A stretch of 64,000 bases of DNA, taken from NCBI GenBank assembly GCA_016182965.1, contig JACPFM010000041.1, forward strand, positions 71,392-135,391, read 5' to 3'. The DNA is from Deltaproteobacteria bacterium (GTDB taxonomy: Bacteria > Myxococcota_A > Polyangia > Polyangiales > JADJMO01). The notes under the pieces are model-generated. The model worked only from the letters and a program-made list of their open reading frames with translations. It made no database searches and was not told the DNA's origin. How positions within the stretch are numbered: the first letter of the stretch is position 1; each line of letters begins with the position of its first letter. A program made the position numbers and the translations under genes. This document shows positions 63,501 through 64,000 of this stretch, piece after piece.

Positions 63501-63763
63501 TCATCTGCGAGAGGCACGGATCGGCCATCCATCTCCTCCTGACCGACGTCGTGTTGCCGCGGCTGAGCGGGCGGCAGCTCGCGGAGCGCCTTTCGGCGCT
63601 GCGGCCCGACATGAAGATCCTGTTCATGTCTGGCTACACGGACGACGCGATCCACGAACATGGCGTGCTGGACTCCGGGGTCGCATACTTGGAGAAGCCG
63701 CTGACGCCGACGTCGCTCACCCGGAAGGTGCGCGAGGTGCTGGGATCTCGAAGCGGGCGGTGA
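60512..63763 (+). CDS. Hybrid histidine kinase with two kinase cores and two receivers
   Basis: 1083 residues from ATG 60512 (GGGAGGGG just upstream; the open frame extends 5' without domain character). Order: PAS (about 5-135, FEAAPGLFLVLATDTPRFTI), coiled coil, first kinase core (FLSNVSHELRTPLTLIRG; LVSNAFKATFRGE; GTGIGLSLV), receiver 1 (ILVVDDNADMREYL, LILSDVTMPRMDG), second PAS (ESGIFGITVEDAAGRI), second kinase core (GGLAHDFNNVLSIVLSYTDL; NLAVNARDAMPLGG; GTGLGLATVFG), receiver 2 (ILLVEDDDQVRAL, LLTDVVLPRLSGRQL). Both H-boxes keep His and both receivers keep Asp. No membrane helix, so cytoplasmic. No output protein adjacent. Confidence 0.93.
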   Translation: MATPDFREVFEAAPGLFLVLATDTPRFTIVAASDSYLRATMTTRESILGRGLFEVFPDNPNDPQATGVANLRASLERVIATRAPDTMAVQKYDIPRAGAEGFEERFWSPMNSPVIGADGSLRCIIHRVEDVTALVRATELGEELRGRTREMEREVIQRSQELAEANRELREANEKLGALDVAKTAFLSNVSHELRTPLTLIRGPIEDAVSEADGALRGQELQMVRRSALRLHRLINSILDFSRIEAGRLQSCFEPTDLAVFTAGLAASFQSLFESSGLKLVIDCPPLRAPVYVDRSHWEKIVLNLVSNAFKATFRGEITVRQREAEGRVEIEVSDTGTGIPEHERARIFERFHRVEGARGRSFEGTGIGLSLVQELVKAHGGSVRVDSQVGKGSTFTVTIPTGTAHLPQDRLVEHREPAAVTASDPFVTEASQWLDGDPGAADDTSPAGFAEAAPSERARILVVDDNADMREYLTRLLRRHWTVDAVGDGEAALALVHESRPDLILSDVTMPRMDGFGLLRSLRASAATRGIPVIFLSARAGEEAIVEGLETGADDYLLKPFSARELLTRVRSHLDAAHARTSALRVSETRFRRLAESGIFGITVEDAAGRILEANDAFLAMVGFSREDLFAGRLDWALLAPKNGAGHDRADTQATRPREREYRRRDGSPIPVLAAVAPLEGGESLSVSLDLSERKRLEDQFRQAQKMEAVGRLAGGLAHDFNNVLSIVLSYTDLIVSDLRAEDPLRGDLEEIHAAGLRAAELTRQLLAFSRQQVLDMKLVDLGRIVAGMHKMIARLLGADIEVIVLPAGGLRSVRADVGQIEQVLMNLAVNARDAMPLGGKLVIEIANVELDADYASAHHGVQPGPYVMLAVTDNGVGMDKETQSRVFEPFFTTKAPGKGTGLGLATVFGIVKQSGGHIWLYSEPAKGTTFKLYFPAFSESAGDQSSERPPSETGRGTETILLVEDDDQVRALARNILRRSGYVVLEAPNGGEALLICERHGSAIHLLLTDVVLPRLSGRQLAERLSALRPDMKILFMSGYTDDAIHEHGVLDSGVAYLEKPLTPTSLTRKVREVLGSRSGR

Positions 63764-63854
63764 CCGTGTTCGCCTCGAGGTCGGCATCACCACTTGGAAC
63801 GAGCACGAGGCGCACCCCTTCCGCTCGAGTGATCCCGGTACGAACTTCAGACGC

Positions 63855-63870
63855 GCGGTACTAGTACCGC
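63855..63870. promoter_or_regulatory. Perfect 16-bp palindrome GCGGTACTAGTACCGC
   Basis: It lies 92 bases after the hybrid kinase stop. It may be an operator of the next gene outside the window or a terminator stem (no T-run). Confidence 0.4.
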
Positions 63871-63898
63871 CGGCCGGAAATTTGGCCAGGGACGTTCG

Positions 63899-64000
63899 AT
63901 GACGGAAGCGGTCACGGAAGCGGACGCGGTGACGGCAGCGGTAGCGATTGCGGGAGCGGACCACGGATCGCGAGCCCATCCCGCTGACCGCTGCCGCCGC
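63899..64000. repeat. Degenerate GGAAGCGG-type repeat block, cut by the window end
   Basis: GACGGAAGCGG recurs with variation through about 63960 (CGGAAGCGGTCA, CGGAAGCGGACG, CGGTGACGGCAGCGG). The last 20 bases (CGCTGACCGCTGCCGCCGC) look like the start of an inverted arm. This would be another inverted array of the kind seen elsewhere here. Confidence 0.5.

Overview
The window is very GC-rich and gene-dense. I infer a bacterium of the phylum Myxococcota, most likely class Polyangia; this rests on gene content, not a database search. The signs are an eukaryotic-type Ser/Thr kinase coupled to a PEGA-domain protein, many lipoproteins with Asp/Thr-rich linkers, Cys-rich secreted proteins, NtrC-type regulation, multi-core hybrid kinases and repeat-filled intergenic gaps. 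About 57 protein-coding loci are supported. I saw no rRNA, tRNA, CRISPR array or insertion sequence.

Layout. 0-8 kb: end of a barrel-like protein, a kinase/PEGA/lipoprotein operon (frameshifted), a metallophosphoesterase, a frameshifted MATE exporter, an esterase, a degenerate cyclase-like protein and a thioredoxin-like protein. 8-18.6 kb: serC, a glutaredoxin/A-type-carrier/rhodanese fusion, mtnA, rnc, a nucleotidyltransferase-like two-gene module and several unknowns. 18.7-22.8 kb: an aerobic benzoyl-CoA (box) locus: boxR divergent from boxC-boxB, with two palindromic operators between them. 22.8-35 kb: ARPP-1 lipoprotein, two large membrane proteins (GT39-like and YfhO-like), a PI-PLC-like lipoprotein, secreted proteins and xthA. 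35-45 kb: a run from a small secreted protein through Mpo1-like, SAM hydroxide adenosyltransferase, DUF218 and carotenoid oxygenase, then an unusual Hsp70, trmB and a large secreted protein.

45.2-56.5 kb is the most interesting region. An APC-type amino-acid permease is divergent from a double ATP-grasp ligase and a GNAT. Facing them is a five-gene overlapping operon: NtrC-type regulator, histidine kinase, third ATP-grasp ligase, GNAT-methyltransferase fusion, MATE exporter. I read this as a two-component-controlled pathway for making and exporting a small peptide or amino-acid conjugate. Two related palindromes (CGTGCAA-N-TTGCACG type) lie in its two promoter regions. 56.8-60 kb: Fur/PerR-type regulator, rubrerythrin, CCG-domain Fe-S protein and DUF3501, a peroxide/iron stress set. 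60.5-63.8 kb: a double-core hybrid histidine kinase.

At least five intergenic gaps carry heptanucleotide tandem repeats (TCTAGAG, TCGACCT, TCGTCAG families), usually as inverted pairs around a short spacer. Another gap (44990-45221) is packed with palindromes. Three genes are interrupted by frameshifts (PEGA twice, MATE, YfhO), and a lipoprotein fragment may be a fourth; sequencing error and genuine decay cannot be told apart here.
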